A DNA stretch of 64,000 nt from Vibrio penaeicida (GCF_002933855.1 NZ_BFAQ01000041.1:35215-99214); one strand, 5' to 3'; shown: positions 25,577-34,963, counted from the stretch's first letter. The notes: generated by a model from the letters alone, not told the origin. Made by a program: numbers and translations.

Positions 25577-27236
25577 AACTACCACCTAGTTTCAAATTGG
25601 CTTGATTCATTGATTGGTATTGAAGATCCGAAGAATCAAATTTTCGATTACTTGCCACTTCTTCTTGGTATGTAATGATCTCACTGTTCAGTCTTTCAGC
25701 TGACCAATTGAGCTCGCTTGCGGCAAGTTCCCCTATTGCCTGTAATTGAGATAACCCAGCGTCTTTCAATTGAAAGAAGATATTTGTCCGCCTTATCAAA
25801 ATATCCGTTAGGTGAACGACATGTTCGTTACGTGCTATATAGCGTATTTCTGCTGGAGTGAGAGGGAAGTTAGAACCGAAAAATCCTTTTCTGTCTTCTA
25901 GATACGAAGCGAGCTTGAATACGTTTGATGCGTTGCTACCGAAGTTGCGCTGTATTCTCGCGATATCCTCGTCAGACAAAATGTCGCCACTAGGCAGATT
26001 CGGGGAAGAGAAACGTTCGCCTCCCGAAATAGGCGTAACATGGCTTAAACTTTTTGTTTTACAAAGTTTTTCTTGGTTCTCAATAAAACCAATGGTTTCT
26101 TCCGCCATGAGCCGACAAGTACTCAATTTCCCACCAGCCAACGTGTACAACCCAGAAGAACTTTGTGTGATTAGGTGACGCCGAGAAACTTTACTGGCAT
26201 CCGATACCGACTCTTTTTTTACTAAGGGCCTTAATCCTGACCATGCAGAGATGATGTCCTGGTGTGTCAGTTTAGCGTTTGGAAACATTTCATTGGTCGC
26301 GTTAAGTACATGCGTAACATCAGAATCAGTTATCGTTGGGTTATCAATGTCACCTTCGTAATAGGAATCGGTTGCACCGGCAAATACATACCCTTCATCG
26401 TTTTTAGGTAATACCCAATTCATACGACCGTTGTCGCTTGCTACGTGCATAAACACACCATGGTTAACTTTGAGTCTCTTATTGCTAAACGCAAGGTGAA
26501 CGCCTTTTGAGGGGGACATCAAGCGCTTAGCGGTAGGGTCATCGATTAATCGAATGGAATCAACACCAGGACCACATGCGTTGATCACATAGGATGCCGA
26601 TAATTCAAAGCTTTCGTTGGATGTCTGATTTGTTGCTTTAACGCCGCAGACTTTGCCATCTTTATAAAGTAAATCCGTTACTTGAGTATAGTTCATGGCG
26701 ACAGCCCCGAGAGATACTGCACTTTTCAGGGTGTCTATCGTTAATCTGGCATCGTTAGTCGCTAAATCATGAAATAACCCTGCACCCTTGAGCCCATTTG
26801 AATTTAAATCAGGTTCTTTGTCTTCTAACTTCTTTTTATTAAATATTCGGCTTTTTCTGTTTTTAGGGTTACCTGAGACAAAGTCGTAAAAAGAGAGAGC
26901 GATCTTCAACTGCCAAGGGCTGTATTTACCTTGTGAATTTGATACAAACAGAATGGGTTGGGTTTTCGCTAAGTGAGGCGCTATGTTTAGCTGCGTTTCC
27001 CTTTCCCTACAGGATTCACGAACGACCTTGAGATCAAGTGTTTCCAAATAGCGCACTCCTCCATGTATGAGTTTTCCTGATCGGCTGCTTGTGCCAGAAG
27101 AAAAGTCATTTTTCTCTAACAGTGCGACAGAGTACCCTCTCAATACGGCTTCACGAGCAAGAGAGACCCCAGAAATGCCTCCACCAATAATCACAACATC
27201 ATAGGCTTTAGATGCGTCCTTGCTATGTAATTCCAT
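25569..27236 (-). CDS. FAD-dependent glycerol-3-phosphate dehydrogenase-like (GlpD/EryB family)
   Basis: 555 aa. FAD-binding GGGISG at 18-23, then the GlpD signature GTSSRSGKLIHGGVRYLE near 48-65. The DAO catalytic domain runs to about 400 and a DAO_C domain occupies the last 130 residues. Family members oxidise glycerol-3-phosphate (GlpD) or erythritol-4-phosphate (EryB) and pass electrons to quinone at the inner membrane. It is first in a two-gene unit with the kinase, the usual kinase-then-dehydrogenase logic. AAGGAGAGG-type site precedes ATG 27236. The polyol-phosphate it uses cannot be told from sequence. Confidence 0.85.
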   Translation of the reverse strand: MELHSKDASKAYDVVIIGGGISGVSLAREAVLRGYSVALLEKNDFSSGTSSRSGKLIHGGVRYLETLDLKVVRESCRERETQLNIAPHLAKTQPILFVSNSQGKYSPWQLKIALSFYDFVSGNPKNRKSRIFNKKKLEDKEPDLNSNGLKGAGLFHDLATNDARLTIDTLKSAVSLGAVAMNYTQVTDLLYKDGKVCGVKATNQTSNESFELSASYVINACGPGVDSIRLIDDPTAKRLMSPSKGVHLAFSNKRLKVNHGVFMHVASDNGRMNWVLPKNDEGYVFAGATDSYYEGDIDNPTITDSDVTHVLNATNEMFPNAKLTHQDIISAWSGLRPLVKKESVSDASKVSRRHLITQSSSGLYTLAGGKLSTCRLMAEETIGFIENQEKLCKTKSLSHVTPISGGERFSSPNLPSGDILSDEDIARIQRNFGSNASNVFKLASYLEDRKGFFGSNFPLTPAEIRYIARNEHVVHLTDILIRRTNIFFQLKDAGLSQLQAIGELAASELNWSAERLNSEIITYQEEVASNRKFDSSDLQYQSMNQANLKLGGSYD

Positions 27237-27275
27237 TTCCTCTCCTTGGAAAATGATGGATTAATAGAATTTGTT

Positions 27276-27284
27276 TGTAGCTTT
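27276..27284 (-). promoter_or_regulatory. Shared AAAGCTACA element, flavoprotein-kinase promoter
   Basis: Read in the gene direction this is AAAGCTACA, 39 bases before the start codon and directly after a TATAAAA-like -10 sequence. The same 9-mer occurs in the same orientation before the aldolase and the FAD-linked oxidase. Two copies of TTTTTGTGT (27301 and 27325) lie upstream. Confidence 0.5.
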
Positions 27285-27344
27285 TTATAGCACTATGGTG
27301 TTTTTGTGTAAAGTTTGATGTTGCTTTTTGTGTTTTTAAGACAT

Positions 27345-27371
27345 AAAAAAACCGAATCTATACGATTCGGT
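27345..27371 (-). terminator. Terminator of the deoR-type gene
   Basis: On the minus strand ACCGAATC / GATTCGGT with a 5-base loop and a run of Ts, 36 bases after the regulator stop. It separates the regulator from the flavoprotein-kinase unit. Confidence 0.88.
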
Positions 27372-27407
27372 CTGATTTGTAGGTTTATAAATGCTCGGGT
27401 TTATAGA

Positions 27408-28214
27408 CTAAATAACGTCAATGCCATTCTCTTCAGCCCACCGTCGATATTCCAGAGGGAAGTCATCATCAACAATAAAGGCATCGAATACCGCTAAATC
27501 TGACACTTTACTGAAGTTAATTCTTCCAAGTTTCGAAGAATCACATACAAGATATTTCTTCCTTGCTTGACGGAGCATCATTTGGTTTGACGGGACTTCA
27601 GCATGTGCTGGATGTGTCCAACCCGCATTGAGATCGATAGCAGATGCACCAAAGAAACCTCTGTCTAAATTGATCGAAGCTAGCGCTTGTTCCGTTACCG
27701 TACCAGACAACGCATGGGAAGTGTTTCTGTAGTGCCCGCCTGGGACAAACAAGTCTACAATAGGTAGGCGGACGGCTTTTTCAGCAATGTTTAGGGCTAA
27801 TGTCGTCACAGACAAGTGCTGAACGTCATCAGATAAGTAATCTAGAATCATAGGGACAGTACTACCTGCATTTAGACCTATGCTTTCATTGGACTTAATG
27901 AGTGATGCAGCTTTTTTAGCTATGGTTTGTTTTGTTGTTAAATGAATACTTTGTTTTTCTTCCAAAGCGACTTCACTTTCATAGGAAGAAGGCGTGATGT
28001 GCTCACTTTTAAGTTTTGCTCCTCCATAGACTACTGTGACTAACCCTTGCTTTTCAAAAGTCGTAAAGTCGCGACGAATGGTCGCAATGTTGACCCCAAA
28101 TTGTTTAGCTAGTTGCGCGTTTTTTGCTACTCCATTTTTTCGAATTATTTGCAAAATCCGACTTTGACGTTGTTCAGGCAGCATGGTTTCTTCTGAAACG
28201 TCTCCTCTACTCAT
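27408..28214 (-). CDS. DeoR-family transcriptional regulator of the island
   Basis: 268 aa from the ATG at 28214, which has AAAGGA six bases upstream; an earlier in-frame ATG gives an unlikely extra 24 residues. The N-terminal DeoR helix-turn-helix has AQLAKQFGVNIATIRRDF and the signature continues to YGGAK. The C-terminal DeoRC domain has GLNAGSTVPMIL, the phosphosugar-binding loop. DeoR proteins usually repress sugar operons and are released by a phosphorylated intermediate. It is divergent from the aldolase and separated from the other minus-strand genes by its own terminator. Confidence 0.88.
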   Translation of the reverse strand: MSRGDVSEETMLPEQRQSRILQIIRKNGVAKNAQLAKQFGVNIATIRRDFTTFEKQGLVTVVYGGAKLKSEHITPSSYESEVALEEKQSIHLTTKQTIAKKAASLIKSNESIGLNAGSTVPMILDYLSDDVQHLSVTTLALNIAEKAVRLPIVDLFVPGGHYRNTSHALSGTVTEQALASINLDRGFFGASAIDLNAGWTHPAHAEVPSNQMMLRQARKKYLVCDSSKLGRINFSKVSDLAVFDAFIVDDDFPLEYRRWAEENGIDVI

Positions 28215-28342
28215 AAATGTTCCTTTGAGTTTAGTGAGCTGTAGTTGTGAAATATCATAACATCGTGCTGTTCTCAAGCTAAACACCGTGCTTATGTGCT
28301 CGTGCGCTATATTTATTTCTTTTTTCGCTTTTGTGTAGTGTT

Positions 28343-28378
28343 GTAGTTGACATTTTACTACATAAAGCTACATAGTGC
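28343..28378 (+). promoter_or_regulatory. Aldolase promoter with AAAGCTACA element and inverted repeat
   Basis: TTGACA at 28347-28352 is a good -35 box, and TACATA at 28369-28374 a possible -10. TGTAGT / ACTACA form a 6-bp inverted repeat around the -35 box. AAAGCTACATAGTGC (28364-28378) matches, in 13 of 15 positions, the element before the FAD-linked oxidase. This layout suits repression by the divergent DeoR protein. Confidence 0.55.
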
Positions 28379-28414
28379 TTGGTGTGGGAGATTAAAAAAA
28401 CATAGGGAAGTTTT

Positions 28415-29257
28415 ATGGAAGGGAAAACAATACGTCTCAACAGAATGTTTGAGAACAAGAAAGCAGTCTTTGCTGCGTTAGTTAATAGTATGTATTTGGG
28501 ACCACAGCCAGGTATTACATCGGATAGCGAGTTCAGGAGAATTTTACTGGAACTATCTACAAACGGCTTAACAGGGGCAATGCTCTCGCCAGGATACATA
28601 AAGCAGTATTCTAGCCTACTGGGGCATAGACATTCCCCTGCAGTTATTATGTCTGTAGGTTGGACTGACAAATGGCGTAATGCCGAACTATTGGGACATG
28701 ATGGTTTTATGGGGCAGCATGACTTTATCGCTAATGCTGAGCAAGCTGCGGCCTACGGAGCTGACGCGGTGCACGACTATGTGTTCCTAGGGTCGAGTAA
28801 TCCAGCTGATGACGTTGCTGAAATGAAACGTCTAGGAACGTTAGTCAGGGAAGCAGAGCGTTTTGGGCTTCCTGTTCTATGTGAGCCTTTGGCGCGAGGT
28901 ACAAACGTTACTGAAGGTGAACAAAATAAACCAGAATTTGTCGCTCTAGCTGCCCGAATGGCTGCTGAAGCTGGCGCAGATGTTGTTAAAGTGGAATATA
29001 CAGGGGACCCAGAGACGTTTAAGACCGTTGTCGATTCAACGCCTGTTCCTACGGTGATGATGGGCGGGGCAACTCGCAGTAGTTTCTTAGACTTTCTTGT
29101 CAGCTTGGAAAGTGCGATGACGGCAGGATGTTCAGGAGTAGCGGTAGGGAGAAACCTCTATCTACACGAGCGCCCAGCAGATGCAATACGAGCAATTACA
29201 GATGTTATTTGTAAGGGGAAAGCGGCAGCGGACGCGGCTAAAGAATATAATTTGTAG
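28415..29257 (+). CDS. Class I aldolase of the DhnA/LsrF (FbaB-like) family
   Basis: 280 aa TIM barrel. The Schiff-base Lys is K192 in ADVVKVEYTGD, and the phosphate-binding motif GVAVGRNLYLHERP is near 245-258, both typical of DhnA-type fructose-bisphosphate aldolases and LsrF. Cleavage of a phosphorylated ketose by this enzyme is therefore likely. AGGGAAG precedes the ATG. It is alone on the plus strand, transcribed divergently from the DeoR regulator. Erythritol pathways known to me use isomerases rather than this aldolase, so the pathway here may be different. Confidence 0.82.
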   Translation: MEGKTIRLNRMFENKKAVFAALVNSMYLGPQPGITSDSEFRRILLELSTNGLTGAMLSPGYIKQYSSLLGHRHSPAVIMSVGWTDKWRNAELLGHDGFMGQHDFIANAEQAAAYGADAVHDYVFLGSSNPADDVAEMKRLGTLVREAERFGLPVLCEPLARGTNVTEGEQNKPEFVALAARMAAEAGADVVKVEYTGDPETFKTVVDSTPVPTVMMGGATRSSFLDFLVSLESAMTAGCSGVAVGRNLYLHERPADAIRAITDVICKGKAAADAAKEYNL

Positions 29258-29288
29258 GGCACTTTGCTTCCTCACTTACTGAGGCTTT

Positions 29289-29310
29289 GGCGTCTTTTGA
29301 CGCCTTTTTT
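29289..29310 (+). terminator. Terminator of the aldolase gene
   Basis: GGCGTC / GACGCC stem with TTTT loop and six Ts. Confidence 0.85.
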
Positions 29311-29322
29311 GATCCTAACAAA

Positions 29323-29350
29323 AAATCCACCTCTATATGTGGGTGGATTT
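29323..29350 (-). terminator. Terminator of the FAD-linked oxidase
   Basis: On the minus strand AAATCCACC / GGTGGATTT with a 10-base loop, followed by Ts, 25 bases after the stop codon. Confidence 0.75.
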
Positions 29351-29374
29351 AGCATGTTTTCTGGTTAGGAGTGA

Positions 29375-30769
29375 TTAACCAAGAAGCATTCGGCAAAATA
29401 AAACATTGTTAGGATCCAACTTTTCTTTAATTTGCTTATGGATAAAACCAACATCTGTTTGCATGTAATGCTCTGAACGTTCGGAACCAACACCATGGTG
29501 ATGAGCTAGCGTGCCGTTATGTTCTTTTACAATTGTTGCCATTCTATCTTGACAATAGCGCCAAGTATCCATTGTCTTAGCATCGTTGCTTTCCTCGATA
29601 AAGAAAAGTGCGTACATACAAGCACCTGTTTGATAGGCATGAGAGAAGTGTGTATAAAACCGTTCTACTTTATCATTAAACACATCTTCTAAAGCTAATG
29701 CGCAATCTGAAGCATGATTCCAAGGTAGCGTCACTTCGACGGTATCAAACATCTTCCCGTTGGTAATATTGCGATCTCTCATCATCGTTTCGCATTGGTA
29801 ACGATTAATAAACCAAGTGTCTGAAACATCGTCTGATAGTATTGCTCCCCCCACATTGATCACTTTCTTTCTTGCTTCGATGGTGAGCGCTGAGAGAGAT
29901 TCCTCCGGTGCGATAAGGGAGAAGGTTAGCAAAGCAAAATCGCCTATTGGCACCCCTTTAGATATCGACTCTGTAATATGGTTTGTTTCAGCAATATTGT
30001 ATGCGCGAAGTAAACCAATAGGGAACCCGCCTTGCACTAGTTGGCGTTGTGCATCAATAGCTTCTTCGTAATCGTTAAACGCAACTGATGTAAACGAGGT
30101 CGGTAGTTTTCTGTGAACTTCGAGAGTCACTGATGTAATAACTGCAAAACTGCCTTCAGAACCAATAAGGAGCTTAATTAAATCGAGCCCACCCGGTGTT
30201 CTTGCGCTGGGTGTAGCAGTAACGACTTCACCGGATGCTAGGACGGCTTCGAGACCGATGACAGCGTGCTCAATACCGCCGTAGTATGTAGAAGAGGAAC
30301 CTGTCGCTCGAGTATTAATCCACCCACCCACCGTAGATATAAAAAGTGATTGAGGGTACTGACCAAGTTCAAAGCCCCATTGTTCCATTGTTTTTAGAAG
30401 TTCACCGCCATAAACACCGGCACCAACCGTTATTTGGTTAGTTAAACGCTCTACAGGTTGAATGGTATTCAGGTTTTCCGTTGATAGGTAAACGCTAGGT
30501 CCGCCCTCAAAACTGCCCACGACGTTAGAGTGCCCCCCTAAAACCGATATTTGAATCCTAAGTTTGTTGGCGAGTTTAAGAATAGTAGAAACATCATTGG
30601 AACTATTTGGCTTGAGAATCAAAATGTTCGAACTTTGTTGCCTTTGTTTAAAGTATCTAGGCCAATGCTCTTCCGGATCAAAATCCTTTGCATTTAGAAC
30701 ATCGTAATCAATTTCTTCGACTTGATTCGTTTCTAAAGCACTTAGGACCTCTTCAATTGTCTTCTCCAT
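29375..30769 (-). CDS. FAD-linked oxidase, GlcD/AGPS-like
   Basis: 464 aa. FAD_binding_4 (PCMH) domain covers about 45-225: ILKPNSSNDVSTILKLA, GGHSNVVGSFEGG, TVGAGVYGGELLKTM and LIGSEGSFAVITSVTLEV are visible. The C-terminal FAD-oxidase domain ends with LAHHHGVGSERSE (three His at about 423-425) and DPNNVLFC, a pattern shared with alkyl-DHAP synthase and glycolate or lactate dehydrogenases. It probably oxidises a 2-hydroxyacid or polyol, perhaps phosphorylated. No signal peptide. It is a single gene, convergent with the aldolase and carrying the same promoter element. Confidence 0.82.
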   Translation of the reverse strand: MEKTIEEVLSALETNQVEEIDYDVLNAKDFDPEEHWPRYFKQRQQSSNILILKPNSSNDVSTILKLANKLRIQISVLGGHSNVVGSFEGGPSVYLSTENLNTIQPVERLTNQITVGAGVYGGELLKTMEQWGFELGQYPQSLFISTVGGWINTRATGSSSTYYGGIEHAVIGLEAVLASGEVVTATPSARTPGGLDLIKLLIGSEGSFAVITSVTLEVHRKLPTSFTSVAFNDYEEAIDAQRQLVQGGFPIGLLRAYNIAETNHITESISKGVPIGDFALLTFSLIAPEESLSALTIEARKKVINVGGAILSDDVSDTWFINRYQCETMMRDRNITNGKMFDTVEVTLPWNHASDCALALEDVFNDKVERFYTHFSHAYQTGACMYALFFIEESNDAKTMDTWRYCQDRMATIVKEHNGTLAHHHGVGSERSEHYMQTDVGFIHKQIKEKLDPNNVLFCRMLLG

Positions 30770-31196
30770 ACTTTCTTACTCCACTTCATTTATATCCATA
30801 TATAGGGTTCTTATACCCGCACTTCTAACTCCATACGGAGCTCTGTTTTATTTTTTAGCATTGTGTAGCTTTGTGTTCAAGTTATTTTGGTTCTATTGAG
30901 TTTTTATAGCTGTTTAAGTAAATGCGAATGATGGTTTTATTAGGTGTTTATTTTGTTTTTATGGTTATCTTAAGGGTTATAGATTATTTTGTTGCCTGAA
31001 TTGTGGAGTTATAATCTAAAAAATGCACTTATTATGGTTTTGTAAATCTTTTTTCTTTTCTTGTGTGTTTTGACCTTGTAAAACGACATTGTGCTATTTA
31101 TTGTAGTGTTTAGATGTTGGGTTGTGTGGTTTGGTGTTTTATTGTTGTGCCTCTATACAGCTGAATCAAGGAAGAGGTCGTTCAAGGAGAAGTAAA
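30770..31196. other. Divergent regulatory region, oxidase and ABC importer
   Basis: 427 bases without a gene, very T-rich on the plus strand. It holds the oxidase promoter (see 30864-30872), repeated TTGTGT-type words at 30861, 30870, 31063 and 31125, and TGTAGTGTTTAG at 31101, which resembles part of the shared element. The importer promoter should be here but no single -10/-35 pair is clear. Confidence 0.45.
30864..30872 (-). promoter_or_regulatory. Shared AAAGCTACA element, oxidase promoter
   Basis: In the gene direction the sequence is TTGAAC, then a 17-base spacer containing AAAGCTACA, then TAAAAA: a plausible -35 and -10 with the element between them. The surrounding GCATTGTGTAGCTTTGTGT agrees with the aldolase promoter in about 16 of 21 positions, read on the opposite strand. 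Confidence 0.55.
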
Positions 31197-32258
31197 ATGA
31201 GTTTTACAATTAAAAAAGAAAGTCTATTCAAGCGAGGAGTTAAGAAAGTTGCGGCATCTGTTCTTACCGCATGTATGGCATTCTCAACTGTAGCAGCAGA
31301 GAAAGAGTCGAATGGTTTTGTCGGTAATCCCGAAGAAACTTACTACATGAATGTTTTTGTATCGGGCGTTGAATACTGGTTCCCTGTTTATGAAATGATG
31401 AAACAAGCAGGGAAAAAGCTAGGTGTAAAAACCGTTTATACCGGCACTCCAGAATATGACGTAAACAAGCAGCTCGCGTCTTTTGAACAAATTCTTGCGC
31501 GCAAACCTGCTGGAATCTTGCTCGCGCCAATTAACCCAGACCCTTTCGTTGAGCCGATTAAGCGAGCCAGAGAAATGGGTATTCCGGTTGTTACTTTCGG
31601 TGCTGACTCCCCAAATAGCGAACGTACTGCTTATGTTACTTCAGATAATGTACGTGAAGGGATCTATGCAGCGGATGCGATTGCCGAAGATATGGGAGGA
31701 AAAGGTGAATATGCCGTTTTAGAAAATCCTGGGCAAGACAACCATGATAAACGTGTTGCCGCATTTATCGGTCGAATGGAAGAAAAATGGCCCGACATGA
31801 AACTCGTTTCGCGCGCTGCCAGTAACCAAGATCCAACCAAAGCCTATAACGCTTTGTTAACGATGTCGCAAGCGCACCCTAATCTAGGTGCTGTATTTAT
31901 GCCAGAGGCGAGTTCGGCAATGGGTGCGGCGCAAGCAGCAAAAGAGCTCGGTCGAGGCATCCGAGTTTTCAATTGCGATATTAACGCAAAAGTTTTAGAT
32001 ATGATCAAAAACGATGAAATCTTTGGCGCTCTTAATCCGAACCAAGGTGTTCAAGGGTTTATGGGAATGACGTTGCTTTTCTTGGCTAAACACTCTGAGT
32101 TGATTGATCCAATGAACGACCATGTTGCGAAAGGCATTAACCCTATGCAGGTACCTTATGTAGACAACGGTTTTTCCATCGTAACGAAAGAAAATGCAGA
32201 ACACTTTTATTGGGATACTTACATGAAGCGAAGAGAGTCGAAAGGCGTAAGAGACTAG
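31197..32258 (+). CDS. Periplasmic sugar-binding protein of an ABC importer (RbsB-like)
   Basis: 353 aa from the ATG at 31197, with AAGGAG eight bases upstream; the frame is open from 31122 but lacks a ribosome site. Signal peptide (basic N region, then VAASVLTACMAFSTVAA). Peripla_BP_4-type fold: NVFVSGVEYWFPVYEMMKQA, LAPINPDPFVEPIKRA and VYTSDN-like hinge stretches are visible. It would capture a small sugar or polyol and deliver it to the RbsA/C-like partners that follow. Confidence 0.88.
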   Translation: MSFTIKKESLFKRGVKKVAASVLTACMAFSTVAAEKESNGFVGNPEETYYMNVFVSGVEYWFPVYEMMKQAGKKLGVKTVYTGTPEYDVNKQLASFEQILARKPAGILLAPINPDPFVEPIKRAREMGIPVVTFGADSPNSERTAYVTSDNVREGIYAADAIAEDMGGKGEYAVLENPGQDNHDKRVAAFIGRMEEKWPDMKLVSRAASNQDPTKAYNALLTMSQAHPNLGAVFMPEASSAMGAAQAAKELGRGIRVFNCDINAKVLDMIKNDEIFGALNPNQGVQGFMGMTLLFLAKHSELIDPMNDHVAKGINPMQVPYVDNGFSIVTKENAEHFYWDTYMKRRESKGVRD

Positions 32259-32366
32259 TCGGTTTGGCATAAGGGGAAGGAATGCGTGACTGACCCCTTA
32301 TTCCATTCTTGGGCTTACGAAAATAATGAAGACGAAGATCTTTCGATTTGTTGTAGGAGAGTTGTT

Positions 32367-33872
32367 GTGGATGGAAATGAAGTCCTAGAATTGAAGAATA
32401 TCACTAAGACGTTTGGACCGACCGTCGCACTATCAGGTGTTAATTTTTCGTTAGCTAAAGGAGAGGTGCATGCACTGTGCGGTGAAAATGGTGCTGGAAA
32501 GTCTACGTTGATGAAGGTAATAAATGGTATTTATCAACCGGATAGTGGAACTATTAGAGTAAAAAATAAAAATGTTCATATTGACAGCCCACGAAAGGCC
32601 AAAGCCTTAGGCGTGAATTTCGTTCATCAGGAAATAGCATTATGCCCAGATGTGACTGTTGCTGAAAATATATTTATGTGTGGTTCAGAAAAAGGTGAAA
32701 AGTGGCGAATTAACTATTCAGAAATAAATGAAAAAACACTGGGTATTTTAGAACAATTGATGCCCATTCAACCCGACATTAAAGTGAAAGAACTAGGTAT
32801 ATCGACACAGCAAATCATTGAAATAGCAAAGGCGCTCACAGAAGAGTGTGATGTTTTAATTTTGGATGAGCCCACCGCAGCACTGACTGAAAAAGAATCG
32901 GAAGCACTCTCTAATATTATTTTGGATTTAAAAAGTCGTGGTGTAAGTATTATCTATATTAGTCATAGAATGGCTGAGGTATTCGATTTTTGCGATCGAG
33001 TAACCGTATTAAGAGATGGGGAATATATTTGCACTAAGGAAATAAAAAATACCTCACCAGAAGATGTCGTAAATAATATGGTAGGAAGAAAAATAAATGA
33101 TCTCTACCCACCTAAAAGTAATGAAATCAAATCAAATGATACCCCCATTTTGTCGGTAGAAAACCTTTGTGATAAAGACCGGTTCAATAATGTGAGCTTC
33201 CAGCTTTATGAAGGTGAAATATTAGGAGTGGCAGGGCTGATTGGTTCGGGGCGCAGTGAGCTTATACAAACCTTATGTGGCTTGCGCCCTAAACAGTCAG
33301 CGAATATAACATTGGAAGGGAAAAAAATTCAGTTTAAATCTTATGATGACAGCTTGAATAACAAAGTAGTTTATTTGTCTGAAGACCGTAAGCAAGAAGG
33401 TGTGTATCTCGATATGTCTATTCGAGAAAATATCTCTGTTTTGGGGCTCAATAATTTAAGAAAGAGTTTCGGTAGGATAGATAAACAAAAAGAAATAAAA
33501 CAAGCTGAATCACTATCAAAGGTACTTACCGTAAAATATAGAGATATTGAGCAGCTGACAAGAGAACTCAGCGGTGGAAACCAGCAAAAAATTGCCATTG
33601 CTCGAATGTTAGCAATAGAACCTAAAATAATTATTATGGATGAGCCAACAAGAGGGATTGATGTTGGCGCAAAACATGAAATTCACGCATTACTTCGAAA
33701 GTTAGCTAATCAAGGTGTCGGTATTATTATTATTTCTTCTGAATTACCAGAAATAATTGGAGTGAGTGACCGAGTCATAGTTATGTATGAGAATTGTATA
33801 TCGGGTGAATTAAATAGTGATGACATTACAGAGGAAAATATCATTCGATTAGCATCCGGATTAAATATTTGA
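32367..33872 (+). CDS. Sugar ABC transporter ATPase, RbsA/MglA type
   Basis: 501 aa from GTG at 32367, preceded by AGGAG; this gives exactly the length of E. coli RbsA. An upstream GTG at 32286 would add 27 residues that look unlike the family. Two ABC domains: the first has Walker A GENGAGKST, VLILDEPTAALT and a LGISTQQ-type signature. The second has the degenerate Walker A GLIGSGRSE, signature LSGGNQQK and IIMDEPTRGIDVGAK. It energises uptake with the next permease. Codon use is AT-rich compared with the neighbouring genes. Confidence 0.88.
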   Translation: MDGNEVLELKNITKTFGPTVALSGVNFSLAKGEVHALCGENGAGKSTLMKVINGIYQPDSGTIRVKNKNVHIDSPRKAKALGVNFVHQEIALCPDVTVAENIFMCGSEKGEKWRINYSEINEKTLGILEQLMPIQPDIKVKELGISTQQIIEIAKALTEECDVLILDEPTAALTEKESEALSNIILDLKSRGVSIIYISHRMAEVFDFCDRVTVLRDGEYICTKEIKNTSPEDVVNNMVGRKINDLYPPKSNEIKSNDTPILSVENLCDKDRFNNVSFQLYEGEILGVAGLIGSGRSELIQTLCGLRPKQSANITLEGKKIQFKSYDDSLNNKVVYLSEDRKQEGVYLDMSIRENISVLGLNNLRKSFGRIDKQKEIKQAESLSKVLTVKYRDIEQLTRELSGGNQQKIAIARMLAIEPKIIIMDEPTRGIDVGAKHEIHALLRKLANQGVGIIIISSELPEIIGVSDRVIVMYENCISGELNSDDITEENIIRLASGLNI

Positions 33873-33945
33873 AAACGAAAAAAATTCGGCTGATCTTATT
33901 CGCGAATAATGATTTTAAGAGCAAGGATTAAATCAGGGTAACTAT

Positions 33946-34953
33946 ATGAAAACGGAATTAATAAATAGTTCGGGGATGACCCATAAAACGGAAAATAAAG
34001 GATTATTGGCACTGATCTCAAGATTTGCGGGTGCGCGTGAAGCAGCACTGGTTGCCATTATCGTTATTCTGTTCGTGGTGATGAGTTTTGCTTCTCCTTA
34101 CTTCCTCACATGGGCGAACATGCGTGCCATGCTTCTTTCTTTTTCAACGGAAGGCTTGGTCGTTGTCGGAATGACCATACTGCTTATCGTTGGCGGGTTC
34201 GACCTATCTGTCGGTGCCGTGATGTGCTTATCTATGGTGATAGCCGGTAAGCTTTTCCTCTTAGGCATGGACCCATGGGTTGCGAGCTTGGTTGCGATTG
34301 CAGCCTGTGCTGGCATCGGGAGCATTATGGGTGTTTGTGTGACCAAGGTTGGCTTAAGCCATTTTATGACAACACTTGCCTTTTTGGGCATAGCGCGAGG
34401 GCTGTGCTTTGTTATAACCGAAGGATCTCCATTATCGCTGTATAGCTTGCCGCCCGAGTTTAAGTTTATTGGTCAAGGAGATGTGTTTGGTTTGCCATTT
34501 TCAGTGATCATATTCATCGCGGTTATTTTCCTGTCCGACTATATGCTCAGAAATATGTTGATGTTTAGAAGGGTCTACTATACGGGGAGTAACGAAAAAG
34601 CCGCGTTATATTCCGGTATTCGAACTGACCGCATCAAGTTTTGGACGACCGTATTGTGCTCCTCAATGGCAGGTCTCGCTGGCATCATTTTTATGTCCAA
34701 GTTTGGCGGAGCGACACCAACGTTCGGTGTTGGGCTTGAACTCAATGTCATCGCTGCCGCTGTAATTGGTGGAGCGAGTTTAAACGGCGGTGCAGGAACG
34801 ATTTTTGGCGCTATTTTGGGTATCGCGCTTCTTTCTATTGTGTCTTCGTCTCTTATTTTGCTCAACGTCCCCGTGTACTGGCAGGAGCTGATTAGAGGAT
34901 TAATTTTATTATCAGCGATTGCGATTGACCACGTCATTCAATCTAAAAAATAA
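33946..34953 (+). CDS. Sugar ABC transporter permease, RbsC type
   Basis: 335 aa with about ten membrane segments (BPD_transp_2). The family stretch LLIVGGFDLSVGAVMCLS is present near 85-102 and the conserved ELNVIAAAVIGGASLNGGAG near 265-284. It forms the inner membrane channel of the importer. It lies 73 bases after the ATPase and 10 bases before the aldo/keto reductase. Confidence 0.9.
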   Translation: MKTELINSSGMTHKTENKGLLALISRFAGAREAALVAIIVILFVVMSFASPYFLTWANMRAMLLSFSTEGLVVVGMTILLIVGGFDLSVGAVMCLSMVIAGKLFLLGMDPWVASLVAIAACAGIGSIMGVCVTKVGLSHFMTTLAFLGIARGLCFVITEGSPLSLYSLPPEFKFIGQGDVFGLPFSVIIFIAVIFLSDYMLRNMLMFRRVYYTGSNEKAALYSGIRTDRIKFWTTVLCSSMAGLAGIIFMSKFGGATPTFGVGLELNVIAAAVIGGASLNGGAGTIFGAILGIALLSIVSSSLILLNVPVYWQELIRGLILLSAIAIDHVIQSKK

Positions 34954-34963
34954 GGAGCCCGTG

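Noticed and set aside
32286..32366. Longer N terminus for the RbsA-like ATPase
   Set aside because: The extra 27 residues do not resemble the family; GTG at 32367 has AGGAG and gives the 501-aa length of RbsA.
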